Source: Ignavibacteriales bacterium (GTDB taxonomy: Bacteria > Bacteroidota > Ignavibacteria > Ignavibacteriales > SURF-24). From it: 64,000 nt of DNA. The notes beneath the pieces are model-generated. The model was not told where the DNA came from. It did no database searches and saw only the letters and a program-made list of their open reading frames with translations. The stretch is from positions 62,001 through 126,000 of the forward strand of contig JAPLFH010000009.1 of the NCBI GenBank assembly GCA_026390815.1, in the 5' to 3' direction. Below, piece by piece: positions 34,229 to 43,162 of this stretch. The translations under genes and the position numbers were made by a program. The stretch's first letter is position 1; every line of letters starts with the position of its first letter.

Positions 34229-35524
34229 TTATTCATATCTAAGAGCTTCGATTGGATCTTTATCCGCTGCTTTCTTAGCCGGATAAATTCCAAATCCTAA
34301 TCCAACTGCAGCAGAAACAAAGAAGGCAAGAATAACAGAGAATGGTGTTATTATAGTTCTCCATTCCGCATAAGAAGTAATAGCGGAAGTAAGTATGAAC
34401 CCTAATACAATTCCTAATATTCCGCCGGTTATACTTATTGTTAAAGCTTCAAAAATAAATTGATCAATCAAATCGCGCTTAGTTGCACCAATTGCTCTTC
34501 TAACTCCAATCTCTCGTGTTCTTTCAAGAATATTTGCAAGCATTATGTTCATAATTCCAATTCCACCAACTAAAAGAGAAATCCCGGCAATTGCACCCAT
34601 AACAATATTAAATATTTTTTGAGTTTTTTGTTTTTGTTCAAGAAGTTGTTCCGGTAGAATAACCTCATAATCTTTAACTCCAAAATGTTTTCGTTCAAGA
34701 GTTTTAGTTATAAGATGAGCGGCTTCTTTAAGATTATCAGAATTATCAATTTTTATAACTAATTGATCAACTGAAGTTTTATCCACAACGGCTAACGCTT
34801 GATCTGAATTGGAATAGAAGAAAAAGACTCCTCCACCAAAGTCCGGTTGTTCTTCAAGCTTTTCCATTTTATACGCCATAGTGGAAAAGGGAACATAAAT
34901 ATCTTCATTGAAATTACGAATGCCTAAACCTTCCGTTCCTGCTGTATTTTTAGAAGCTACAACACCAATTACATTAAACCAGAGTGTTCCGATTTTAATT
35001 TTCTTTTGTATCGGTTCTTCAAATTTGAAAAATTTATCTTTTACTCCGGAACCAATAACGCAAACATTAGAATAACCGTCGAGATCATATTTTTTAAAGA
35101 AAGTACCGTAATCCATTTTTGAATTTAAAATGCTAAAAAAATCCGGAGTTGTTCCGATTATTTTGCATTCAATTATATTGGATTTATAAGTTACATTATT
35201 TTTTATTTCGCGCTGAGGTACAACAACTTGTACATAAGGATTAACCTGGATGATTGCATCAGCGTCTTTAGTGGAAAGACCCGGAGAGAAAGATGTTTTT
35301 GACTCCTTGGTTTTTTCTTTAATAATTACTTTGTTAATGATAATATTGTTAGTTCCCATCAGTTCTATTTGTTCGATGGTTTCCTGCTTTGCACCCTCGC
35401 CAATAGAAAGCATTGCAATTACAGCGGCTACGCCAAACACTATTCCAAGCATAGTTAAAGAAGTTCGCATTTTATTAGATTTAAGTTCGTTCAATCCAAT
35501 TTTTAATACTTCAATTCTTTTCAT
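34229..35524 (-). CDS. MacB-type ABC transporter permease
   Basis: A 431-aa inner-membrane protein of the MacB/FtsX class: N-terminal helix (SLTMLGIVFGVAAVIAMLSIGEGAK), a large periplasmic domain, then three helices ending with the conserved GIYPAKKAADKDPIEALRYE. The motif ERTREIGVRRAIGATKRDLIDQFIFEA is diagnostic. MacB itself has a fused ATPase, but here no ATPase domain is present in this protein or its neighbours, so a separate ATPase gene must lie elsewhere. It begins one base from the adaptor gene. Confidence 0.9.
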   Translation of the reverse strand: MKRIEVLKIGLNELKSNKMRTSLTMLGIVFGVAAVIAMLSIGEGAKQETIEQIELMGTNNIIINKVIIKEKTKESKTSFSPGLSTKDADAIIQVNPYVQVVVPQREIKNNVTYKSNIIECKIIGTTPDFFSILNSKMDYGTFFKKYDLDGYSNVCVIGSGVKDKFFKFEEPIQKKIKIGTLWFNVIGVVASKNTAGTEGLGIRNFNEDIYVPFSTMAYKMEKLEEQPDFGGGVFFFYSNSDQALAVVDKTSVDQLVIKIDNSDNLKEAAHLITKTLERKHFGVKDYEVILPEQLLEQKQKTQKIFNIVMGAIAGISLLVGGIGIMNIMLANILERTREIGVRRAIGATKRDLIDQFIFEALTISITGGILGIVLGFILTSAITSYAEWRTIITPFSVILAFFVSAAVGLGFGIYPAKKAADKDPIEALRYE

Positions 35525-35525
35525 T

Positions 35526-36899
35526 TCATTTACCTGTATTTGGCATACTTACAGTTTTACCGGATTCCTTTTCTTCCTCGAGTGTTATTGTTGGATCTCT
35601 GAGCGCAACTACATCACCATTTTCAATTCCTTTTTTAATGATGATAGAGTTTTCACTTTTCTCTCCAACCTCAACAACAGTTTCATCAAAGCTGGAACCT
35701 TTTTTAACATAAATAATTTTTTTACCCTGCTTCTCAAATACTGCTTCCTGTGGAATGAAAAGCACATTTGGAATTTGATTAATAATAAATTTATTACTGG
35801 TAGTCATTCCAGGTTTAAGAATTGAAGATTTGCTTTTGATGCTTACTGTAATTTCAAAAACCTTAACTGTGGAATTTCCTTTTGTCTTACCTAAAGAAGC
35901 AACACTGGAAATCTCACCCTCAAATACAGAATCCTGAAATGCATCTAACCGCACTTCTACTTTTTGTCCTTTGCTTATTCGGCTTACATCAACTTCATTT
36001 ACACTTGTTAAGCTTTCAATCGATGAAAGATCCGGCAGTGTAATTACAGTGCTTCCACCCCAGGTATTATCTCCGATTGAAAACTTTCGACCATTATTGC
36101 TCCAATTAGTTTCGTAAACAACTAATCCTTCTCTTGGTGCAGTAAGAGTAAGCATTGCCAAATCAGTTTTCGCTTTATCCAGGTCAGCCTGTCTTTGTTT
36201 TATTTCTATTTCCGTTCTATTCTTTTCGGATTGCAAAATTATCTTTTTAGATTCTATATCTTTCTTTGTTCTATCATAGCTTAACTGGTCTTTCTGATGC
36301 TGTAGTTTTGCCTGCTGTTGTTTAGCTTCTGCTTCAAACTTCATCTGTTCAAGAGAAAGCTTGGATAATTCATAAGTTAGCTCAGCACTTTTAAGATCGG
36401 ATTCCATCTGTGCTTCCTGGGAGCGATGACCTGCTGCTTGTTTTTCTTTTTCAGAAACTGCTATTTCAAGTTTAGCTTCCGAATCTTTAAGATTGCTGAA
36501 AGCTTCGGTTGGATCAAATTTAAGGACTGTATCGCCACCTTTAACATAATTACCTTCAGGAATTAAATAGACGATTTTTAAGTTCCCTCTAATTCTTGGG
36601 GCAACAACGGCAACTGAATTCTTTGCACGGAGCTCACCGCTTTCAGTTATCGAAACTAAAAAATTTCCTTTTTTAACTTTATAAACGGGAATATTAGGAA
36701 TGGAAGATCGAAAGACGTTTAGTATTCCATATACAAATACTATTAGAATAACTGCAATTGTAATTAAAGTGCTTTTCCTTTTTAAAAATGGTGGAAGTTT
36801 TGACATTTTCAGTTTTGTCTGCAATTTATCTGTGGAGGATTTGAAAATCTCTTTAATTGAATTTCTTTTAAGTGTGGACTTTAGAACGTTTTCTTCCAT
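35526..36899 (-). CDS. periplasmic adaptor (membrane fusion protein) of the MacB-type exporter
   Basis: A 457-aa HlyD/MacA-like protein. A cytoplasmic N-terminus of about 45 residues is followed by one membrane helix (STLITIAVILIVFVYGIL). A biotinyl-lipoyl-like half-domain (GELRAKNSVAVVAPRIRG), a long coiled coil rich in Q/K/E (about residues 140-240), the second lipoyl half (LTAPREGLVVYETNW) and a beta-barrel (GQKVEVRLDAFQDSVFEGEIS) complete it. It is the first gene of the operon adaptor-permease-TolC. Confidence 0.9.
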   Translation of the reverse strand: MEENVLKSTLKRNSIKEIFKSSTDKLQTKLKMSKLPPFLKRKSTLITIAVILIVFVYGILNVFRSSIPNIPVYKVKKGNFLVSITESGELRAKNSVAVVAPRIRGNLKIVYLIPEGNYVKGGDTVLKFDPTEAFSNLKDSEAKLEIAVSEKEKQAAGHRSQEAQMESDLKSAELTYELSKLSLEQMKFEAEAKQQQAKLQHQKDQLSYDRTKKDIESKKIILQSEKNRTEIEIKQRQADLDKAKTDLAMLTLTAPREGLVVYETNWSNNGRKFSIGDNTWGGSTVITLPDLSSIESLTSVNEVDVSRISKGQKVEVRLDAFQDSVFEGEISSVASLGKTKGNSTVKVFEITVSIKSKSSILKPGMTTSNKFIINQIPNVLFIPQEAVFEKQGKKIIYVKKGSSFDETVVEVGEKSENSIIIKKGIENGDVVALRDPTITLEEEKESGKTVSMPNTGK

Positions 36900-37144
36900 T
36901 ATACATCCATTTTAAGTAAAACTTTGTGTAAAACTAACTAATTTATTTTTGGAATTGAAATGTTATTTTGTTGAAAATGCATTTTATGTTTAAAGGAAAA
37001 AGTTGGATTGGAATGGTTCAGACAAAATATTTTTTTAACTAAAATTTTCCAAATAATAAGTAAGTATTAAAGAAAGTAATCAGACGATTATGTGGTATGC
37101 TAACTATAACAAAGAAATTGTGATTCTGAAAATCTACACCTCAA

Positions 37145-38635
37145 TTATTTTTTTATTGGCAATTCAAAAGTAAAGGAAGATCCGATACCTAATTTACTTT
37201 TAGCCCAAACACTTCCGCCATGATCTTCAATTATATTTTTTACAATCCATAATCCTAATCCTGAACTTTCCTCTCCGTGTGTTGGTTTTGCACTTAGCTT
37301 AGCACCTTTTGTAAAAAGTTTGGGTATATCATCCTCTGGTAAACCAATGCCATTGTCCACAACTTCAACAAATACTTTTTTATCGTTAAAATAAGAACGC
37401 ACTTGTACAACCGCATTTGGTTTAGAAAACTTGATTGCATTGTTTACAAGATTATCAATTACTTCATAAATTTTTTCAATATCAAAAGATAGTTCCGGAC
37501 AGTGTTGCGAAGCATTATTAACAAGTTTTATATTCTTTCTTTTTGCATATGCTGTATTTTGATTGCACACATTATCAATAACGGTTTTAATCGAAGACTT
37601 AACTAAAATCAATTCTGGTTCCGGTTCCTTTTTTCCTATAACAACAGACATTTGCTGTGCTAATTGAACAATGCGGACAGAAGTGCTTGCAAGGTATTGC
37701 ATAATTTCCTGCTGTTCAACTGCATTCAAATCATATCCTTCCAAAAGCTCTACATAACCTTTTATTGCAGAGGCGGGATTTTTTATATCGTGTACAGCGA
37801 TTGCAAACAACTTTTCTTTTTGTTCCTGAAGTTCTTCCAGCCGGCGTTTGCTTTCTGTAAGTTTATCTTTTTGATCTATTAGTTGAGCATTTGAATTTTC
37901 CAGATTAATAACATAAGATTTTAACTCTTTTATCTGTTCTTTTAAGAAATCTTTATGATCATCTAATTTTTTAAATTCTGTTTTTAACCTGGTGTTAGCT
38001 TCTACAAGATTTCTTACTTTTTCAATTAGGTGGCTATCCTGTCTGTTAGTATTATTATTTTGCCTTTCAGAAAAATCGAATTTACTTTCGTCATCTTTCT
38101 TTGAGGGCATTCTTTTACGTTTGGAGATTTTTTTTATTGAGAGAATTACGGTTGAGAAAAATATTATTGTAGCAAAAATAATTACTGCATAAGTTAAAAT
38201 CTGTTTATAGCTATCCAGTTTTTTTTCAACAATAGATTGGCTTGCAGTAGATTGGGAATTATTAACAGTAAACTGGGTTACAACCGGGATGGATTCCCAA
38301 CCATCTTCTGCATATCCCTGTATCTTTAAAATATAATTTCCTTCCTCAAGATTGGAAAATGAAATTGATTTTCCGTGTGGGTCTTCCAGATTAACTAATT
38401 TACCATTAAGGAAAATCCGAAAAAGAATTTCATCCGAAGCAATTTTATTTTGAGCAACAGTAAAATAAAAAGTAATTATTTCTTTTTGTTTAATTATTAG
38501 GTTATTCCATTCTTCTAAAGAAACTTCTTTGCTTTGTATTGAAATTGAAGTGAGTTTTGTCCGGTTTTCCTGAGAAAAAATTATGCCAATGGAGGATAGA
38601 TAAATAAAAAGAAAGAGGAATAAAAGCCGGTTCAT
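37145..38635 (-). CDS. membrane sensor histidine kinase with N-terminal extracytoplasmic domain
   Basis: A 496-aa kinase. It has a signal peptide, a beta-rich extracytoplasmic domain of about 110 residues, whose end (LEEGNYILKIQGYAEDGWES) is like the Y_Y_Y domain of propeller sensors, and one membrane helix (ILTYAVIIFATIIFFSTVIL). A coiled coil follows, then the HisKA box AVHDIKNPASAIKGYVELL with the phospho-His and a HATPase domain (NLVNNAIKFS, VDNGIGLPEDDIP, SSGLGLWIVKNIIEDHGG). There is no response regulator alongside, so the partner is unknown. Confidence 0.9.
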   Translation of the reverse strand: MNRLLFLFLFIYLSSIGIIFSQENRTKLTSISIQSKEVSLEEWNNLIIKQKEIITFYFTVAQNKIASDEILFRIFLNGKLVNLEDPHGKSISFSNLEEGNYILKIQGYAEDGWESIPVVTQFTVNNSQSTASQSIVEKKLDSYKQILTYAVIIFATIIFFSTVILSIKKISKRKRMPSKKDDESKFDFSERQNNNTNRQDSHLIEKVRNLVEANTRLKTEFKKLDDHKDFLKEQIKELKSYVINLENSNAQLIDQKDKLTESKRRLEELQEQKEKLFAIAVHDIKNPASAIKGYVELLEGYDLNAVEQQEIMQYLASTSVRIVQLAQQMSVVIGKKEPEPELILVKSSIKTVIDNVCNQNTAYAKRKNIKLVNNASQHCPELSFDIEKIYEVIDNLVNNAIKFSKPNAVVQVRSYFNDKKVFVEVVDNGIGLPEDDIPKLFTKGAKLSAKPTHGEESSGLGLWIVKNIIEDHGGSVWAKSKLGIGSSFTFELPIKK

Positions 38636-38789
38636 ATTTTACTCATTAAGAATGTTTTTTAGGTCTAAAATGCTTCAAAATTATGTTAGAAATTTACTGG
38701 TTTCAATTTATATTATCGGAATTATTTTTGAAATTTCTATCAATTCTAAGGAATAATCTTAATTGTATATTCATTTGGTAAATGAAACA

Positions 38790-39956
38790 TCAAAATGAAG
38801 CTACAAATCCAATTCCGAATTTCCCATATTCATCGTATAAGTTATAATTAAATTCTCCAACTAACCGTACATTTCTTTTCAACATATAACCAAGACTAAA
38901 TGCAGCGGATTTTAAATTTATTCCAGGCACAGAGCTATCATCCTTATCTAACCAATTTACCAATCCAACTGCGTACCATTTGCTATCATCACCATCGGGT
39001 TTGAAAATCAATTCTCCGAATACTCCACGAGTTGCAATTAATTTATTGCTGGTCTTTAGAAAGAGTGGGTTTTTATCTCTCCTTTCCAAATACTGAAAAT
39101 TAAATTCGAACTGATTATAGGAAACTGTTGCATCTATCCCACCTATTGCTAATTTATTAACATTATTGAACTGTTCTTCGTTACCATAATATCCGAATCC
39201 ACCTACACGAAAATTTTGTGTAATCTCTTGCGAAACTCTTCCAAAAAAATTCTTGTATTTATCTTTATCAAAAACATCGTCTTCAGCTCTATCAATACCA
39301 TTTCCATTTAGGATTTCCAGCGCAAATGTTGTTTTGGACGGTAAATTATAAGTCATAAAAATACCTCTATCATAAGTAAGGTTAACATTTGATAACCCGA
39401 CCTTAAATTTATATACGGCATAATCTTCCAAAGTCAAGCGCAATTCCCTTTTAAATAACGGATCAGAAACCTGGAATTGTCCTATGGATATATTCAGTGG
39501 TAACCCAAATACATTATTGAAAGTTAGGTAAGCATCTTCTAAGCCAATTACTTCTCCATTTTCAATTATAAAATAAAAGTAGTAGGAAAGGTTATTTGCC
39601 AAAGCCCCACCGGATATAAATTTTATAATTGATGGAGCGCCGAAATCTAATTTATTAGAGTTGTTTTGATTATAAGTAGCAATTCCATCAATCCTAATAG
39701 CTAAAGGTACATCTCTTAAAAGGGATAATTCATCATCGCCCGTATTTGTAAAATATCTTGGCGCATCATTATCGCTTATAACGAATCCATTGTTTTCAAA
39801 CTCTTCACCAAATGGTTTTAATTTTGGGAAAGGGGAATGGCAGTTTTTACATGTCATATTATACTTTCTTGCAAAAGCAGGAATTGAAAATGAATCTTTG
39901 GACATGAGTACAAAAAGTAAAACTATATTAAGTAGAATTGCAATATTTTTTTTCAT
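38790..39956 (-). CDS. outer-membrane barrel protein with N-terminal haem c site
   Basis: A signal peptide (IAILLNIVLLFVLMSKDSFS) is followed by one c-type haem motif, CKNCH, in MTCKNCHSPFPKLKPFG. The rest is a beta-barrel-like sequence with repeated aromatic strands (LSYYFYFIIENGEVIGLEDAYLTF, FEFNFQYLERRD) ending in a terminal aromatic strand, GKFGIGFVASF. A single haem on an outer-membrane porin suggests an electron path through the outer membrane together with the multihaem cytochrome encoded upstream. The start at 39956 has ggag six bases before it; the frame also allows an ATG at 39971. Confidence 0.75.
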   Translation of the reverse strand: MKKNIAILLNIVLLFVLMSKDSFSIPAFARKYNMTCKNCHSPFPKLKPFGEEFENNGFVISDNDAPRYFTNTGDDELSLLRDVPLAIRIDGIATYNQNNSNKLDFGAPSIIKFISGGALANNLSYYFYFIIENGEVIGLEDAYLTFNNVFGLPLNISIGQFQVSDPLFKRELRLTLEDYAVYKFKVGLSNVNLTYDRGIFMTYNLPSKTTFALEILNGNGIDRAEDDVFDKDKYKNFFGRVSQEITQNFRVGGFGYYGNEEQFNNVNKLAIGGIDATVSYNQFEFNFQYLERRDKNPLFLKTSNKLIATRGVFGELIFKPDGDDSKWYAVGLVNWLDKDDSSVPGINLKSAAFSLGYMLKRNVRLVGEFNYNLYDEYGKFGIGFVASF

Positions 39957-39967
39957 CAGATACTCCA

Positions 39968-41323
39968 TCATTCTAACACAGTAAATGTTGTTGAACTCTC
40001 GTTAACTTTTATTATTTCTGATTCATCCGGAGAAACACCAAGAAAATCTGCTACTGATTTAATCAATCTTTGGTAATAAAGTGTTGCAGTAACTGTTACG
40101 TTGCCAGAAGCAATATCATCCGGAAGATCAAAAGTACAAGTTTCCATTTTTGTCTCTTGTGGTCCAATACGATAATCAACTCCAAGAGATTTTGTGTTCC
40201 ATTGCATTATGGTCATTCCCCCCTGGGGATTAAAATAAGGCATTCTGAAAATCCGATCCCCAATTGGAACACCATCACGTTGAATTCCTTTAAAATTTGG
40301 TTCGCTAAGTGGAATTCCCAAATCCTGATAAGCTAATACATCAGAACCAATAGTGTATTCTTCGCCATCAAAACCTTTTTTATCAACTGGTAAATGAAAA
40401 ACTTTTCCTTTCGAATCAACAGCATCTACGTGCATCCATACAATCCGGTCTTCAACTGAACCTGTTGGAAATTTATGTCCGGCTTTTTGATTAAACAATA
40501 AAATACTAATCTTAACCTCTTCACCTGGTTCAGCTACTCTAATATCGGGATTAATTCGTAATTCAATTGTACCTTTTATTTTTCCAGGATCGTGAGCACC
40601 ATGGAAAAGATGCTGGTTGGCATCGCTATAAATATTTCCCATCATCGCAGTTTTACTTTCAGCTTTGGGCATATGGCAAGTTTGGCATTGAACCCCATTC
40701 TTAAAATACGGACTTGCTTTCCATTCAAGATGAGTTGACTTTACCCAAATACCGTAACTATCTTTTTCATTATGACAGATCCCACAAAAATCTCCTGAAT
40801 TAAAAAGTTCAAGTTTTTTTGATTCGTGAGCTGGAGAAGTTAAACCTGTTCGGGAGCCAAACTTAGTTCTTCCTGTTTCAATAGTGTAATTAAAATTGAA
40901 TGGAGTATCACCAGAAAAACCAGTTATTGAATGACAAACGGAACAAGAAACAGATTCATTTGCGCGTGAATTTTTTTCTGGTCTTGCCGGTGGAATATCA
41001 CCAACCATAAAAGTCATTGGAGAATGACACCCTATGCAGTTGGCTTTTTCTTTAGCAAAAAAGGTATCTTTTTCTGCGTGTGGAACAGCAAGCTTAAAAT
41101 ATTCAATTTCATTCCATTGGTGAGTATATGATTGCGACATTAAAGATTGCTTCCATTGCTGATAAAAATCTCTATGACATGCACTACCACAATATTCAGG
41201 CTTTTCAAAATCGCTATATTTTTTTGTACCGAATAACTGACTACCTGATTTTGGTTGAGCTGATAATTGGTTTACCGTTATATAGATCAAAAACATTGTT
41301 AAAAATCTGGTCAGCAAATTCAT
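39968..41323 (-). CDS. multihaem cytochrome c (five haem sites)
   Basis: A secreted protein of about 450 aa. It carries four CxxCH sites (CIGCH, CSVCH, CGICH and CQTCH) and, first in order, an unusual C-x3-C-H site (YCGSACHRDF). The N-terminal half follows the cytochrome c554-like pattern. The C-terminal half is haem-free and beta-rich (VAEPGEEVKISILLFNQKAGHKFPTG), a C-terminal module often seen in such cytochromes. The start at 41323 is supported by a ggag ribosome site; an upstream GTG at 41341 is possible. It sits 11 bp before the haem-barrel gene, so the two are almost certainly coexpressed. Function is probably electron transfer in the periplasm or at the surface. Confidence 0.88.
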   Translation of the reverse strand: MNLLTRFLTMFLIYITVNQLSAQPKSGSQLFGTKKYSDFEKPEYCGSACHRDFYQQWKQSLMSQSYTHQWNEIEYFKLAVPHAEKDTFFAKEKANCIGCHSPMTFMVGDIPPARPEKNSRANESVSCSVCHSITGFSGDTPFNFNYTIETGRTKFGSRTGLTSPAHESKKLELFNSGDFCGICHNEKDSYGIWVKSTHLEWKASPYFKNGVQCQTCHMPKAESKTAMMGNIYSDANQHLFHGAHDPGKIKGTIELRINPDIRVAEPGEEVKISILLFNQKAGHKFPTGSVEDRIVWMHVDAVDSKGKVFHLPVDKKGFDGEEYTIGSDVLAYQDLGIPLSEPNFKGIQRDGVPIGDRIFRMPYFNPQGGMTIMQWNTKSLGVDYRIGPQETKMETCTFDLPDDIASGNVTVTATLYYQRLIKSVADFLGVSPDESEIIKVNESSTTFTVLE

Positions 41324-41341
41324 ATTAACTCCACCATTCAC

Positions 41342-41757
41342 ATCAAATGGAAATTAGAATCGTAACAAAATTAAAAAACTTAGTATAAAATAATAATTTG
41401 GTTTTACTTAAATATTTTTGATTTGAAAAATAAATCCATTGATAAAAATGCCTGGTAAATGCAGAATAACCAGTAGAAAATATTTTGTTGCTAAATGGTC
41501 AGTAGCTTTTAGTGAGAAGCATATAAAATTTATTCTAAGGATTTTTGTAACTGCAAAATTCATAGTATCTTTTTCGGAATTAGATTTTATTTTTAACTAA
41601 ATATTCAAGACAAAAAATTATTTCTAACCTATATTACAATTGTGAAGATAATAAAAAGAAATAAATGAAAACAGAAATATTTCTTTACCTAAATGCTTTA
41701 TAACAAAATCATTATATTTGATTAAGCAAAATATTTTTTAGGAAAGATCAGAGTAAA
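41342..41757. other. intergenic region, no gene seen
   Basis: A 416-bp AT-rich stretch between two divergent genes. It should carry both promoters. Only the ribosome-site-like taggaaag before 41758 can be pointed out; no ORF, repeat or RNA structure stands out. Confidence 0.6.
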
Positions 41758-42600
41758 ATGTATTCAAAGTTCATTTTAATACTAACAATTTTATTTACGT
41801 GCCTATCAATTAGTAAAGCACAGGATGGATTAGTAAGAAGTTATTACTCTACTGGCAACCTTGAGTCTGCGATCTATTATATAAATGATGTACTTGATGG
41901 AACTTCAAGATTTTTTTATGAAGATGGAGTTTTGAAGGAAGAAAAAACTTATTCGATGGGAAAACTTCACGGCTGGATAAAAACCTATTGGGAGAATGGA
42001 GCACAAAAGGAAGAATTTTATGTAAAAGACGGGGTGAAGGATGGTATTTCAAAAGAGTTTTACATCAATGATGGTCTAAAATTATTAAAGATTTATGATG
42101 TAGGTAGATTAAAGCGAAGTCAATTTGTGGAATATGATTCATCGTTAGCTCCACCAAATAGAGAATCGATTAGAAGTCTTGCAAATACAAAAGAACAAAT
42201 TAAGAAGTTGAATGAGAAGGATAAGAAAATTCTCCCCGATCCAGTTGAATCGATTGTTTTTGGAAATAAAAAAGAAATTGATAAGGAACCCACTAAAGAA
42301 ATATATTATACATTAGTCGATGAATTTCCTAAACCAACTGGTGGACCCAGCGAAATTTTTTCTAAAGCTGTTTACCCTGAATATGCAAAAGAAAATAAAA
42401 TAGAGGGTATAGTTATTATTAGAACTTTTATTGATGAAAATGGTACTCCTGTAAAAACTGAAGTTGTTAAAGGTATTGGATATGGTTGCGATGAAGCTGC
42501 TATGGATGCAATAAAGTTAACAAAGTTTTCATCACCAAAGATTAATGGGAAACCAGTAAAATTTCAATTGCTGATTCCGGTAAAATTTAGAATCAATTAG
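41758..42600 (+). CDS. TonB C-terminal domain protein with MORN-like repeats
   Basis: A 280-aa exported protein with a signal peptide (FILILTILFTCLSISKA). Four MORN/YwqK-like repeats of about 22 residues come next (for example YYSTGNLESAIYYINDVLDG, FFYEDGVLKEEKTYSMGKLHG and YWENGAQKEEFYVKDGVKDG). A TonB C-terminal domain closes it: YPEYAKENKIEGIVIIRTFI, then DENGTPVKTEVVKGIGYGCD and AAMDAIKLTKFSSPKINGKPV. There is no N-terminal TonB membrane helix beyond the signal peptide, so it is probably a periplasmic TonB-C protein rather than a classic energy transducer. Confidence 0.82.
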   Translation: MYSKFILILTILFTCLSISKAQDGLVRSYYSTGNLESAIYYINDVLDGTSRFFYEDGVLKEEKTYSMGKLHGWIKTYWENGAQKEEFYVKDGVKDGISKEFYINDGLKLLKIYDVGRLKRSQFVEYDSSLAPPNRESIRSLANTKEQIKKLNEKDKKILPDPVESIVFGNKKEIDKEPTKEIYYTLVDEFPKPTGGPSEIFSKAVYPEYAKENKIEGIVIIRTFIDENGTPVKTEVVKGIGYGCDEAAMDAIKLTKFSSPKINGKPVKFQLLIPVKFRIN

Positions 42601-42694
42601 TGTTCGGTAGAGACATAAAATAAACTGAAGACAAAAGAAGTCGATTCTAAATTGACAAATAAATTTATCTTCATTAACTTTAAAACAAGATTTT

Positions 42695-42767
<73 letters not shown>

Positions 42768-42811
42768 CAAAATCAAAATAGAAAAAGAATTTTATTTTCA
42801 GCAAAGAAGAA

Positions 42812-42868
42812 GCGTCCCGATAGCAATCGGGAAGGTCAGGAGTTCGATCCTCCTTAGCTCCACAAAAT
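42812..42868 (+). pseudogene. tRNA-Ala relic with TCCCGAT-AGCA-ATCGGGA in place of the anticodon arm
   Basis: The 36 bp at 42833-42868 (variable loop, T arm, acceptor 3' side and 3' flank) are identical to 42738-42773 of the real tRNA-Ala. Directly before them, where the 17-nt anticodon arm should be, stands the 18-nt palindrome TCCCGATAGCAATCGGGA (42815-42832). Before that only gcg of the D-arm end remains. It is not a functional tRNA. Confidence 0.9.
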
Positions 42869-43162
42869 ATTTTATAAATATTGCGGTATTTATGACCTCC
42901 CAAATAATTTGGTTACTCCCCAAGTCAAATTAATCTAAATGCCACATTTTTAATTTTAAATAGATATTCAAAAGCTTGCTTGATTTCATAAAATGAAATC
43001 ATTCAAATTAATATTATTCAATTTAGAATAGGGGATTTTTATGAAGTATGGTTAATAAATTGGAAGTATGGTTCGTAAATGTAATTAACCAGAATAGAAG
43101 TTGGTCCAATCGAACAGACATAAAATCTAAAATTTTCTATTTACTTTTAAATAAAAATACTT
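42869..43162. other. intergenic region with a short direct repeat
   Basis: No gene seen. A phrase ggaagtatggtt...taaat occurs twice in tandem around 43039-43079 (gaagtatggttaataaat and gaagtatggttcgtaaat). The remainder is AT-rich with no clear signal. Confidence 0.45.

Noticed and set aside
42833-42868. Second tRNA-Ala gene
   Set aside because: Only the 3' half is present; the acceptor 5' side, most of the D arm and the anticodon are missing.
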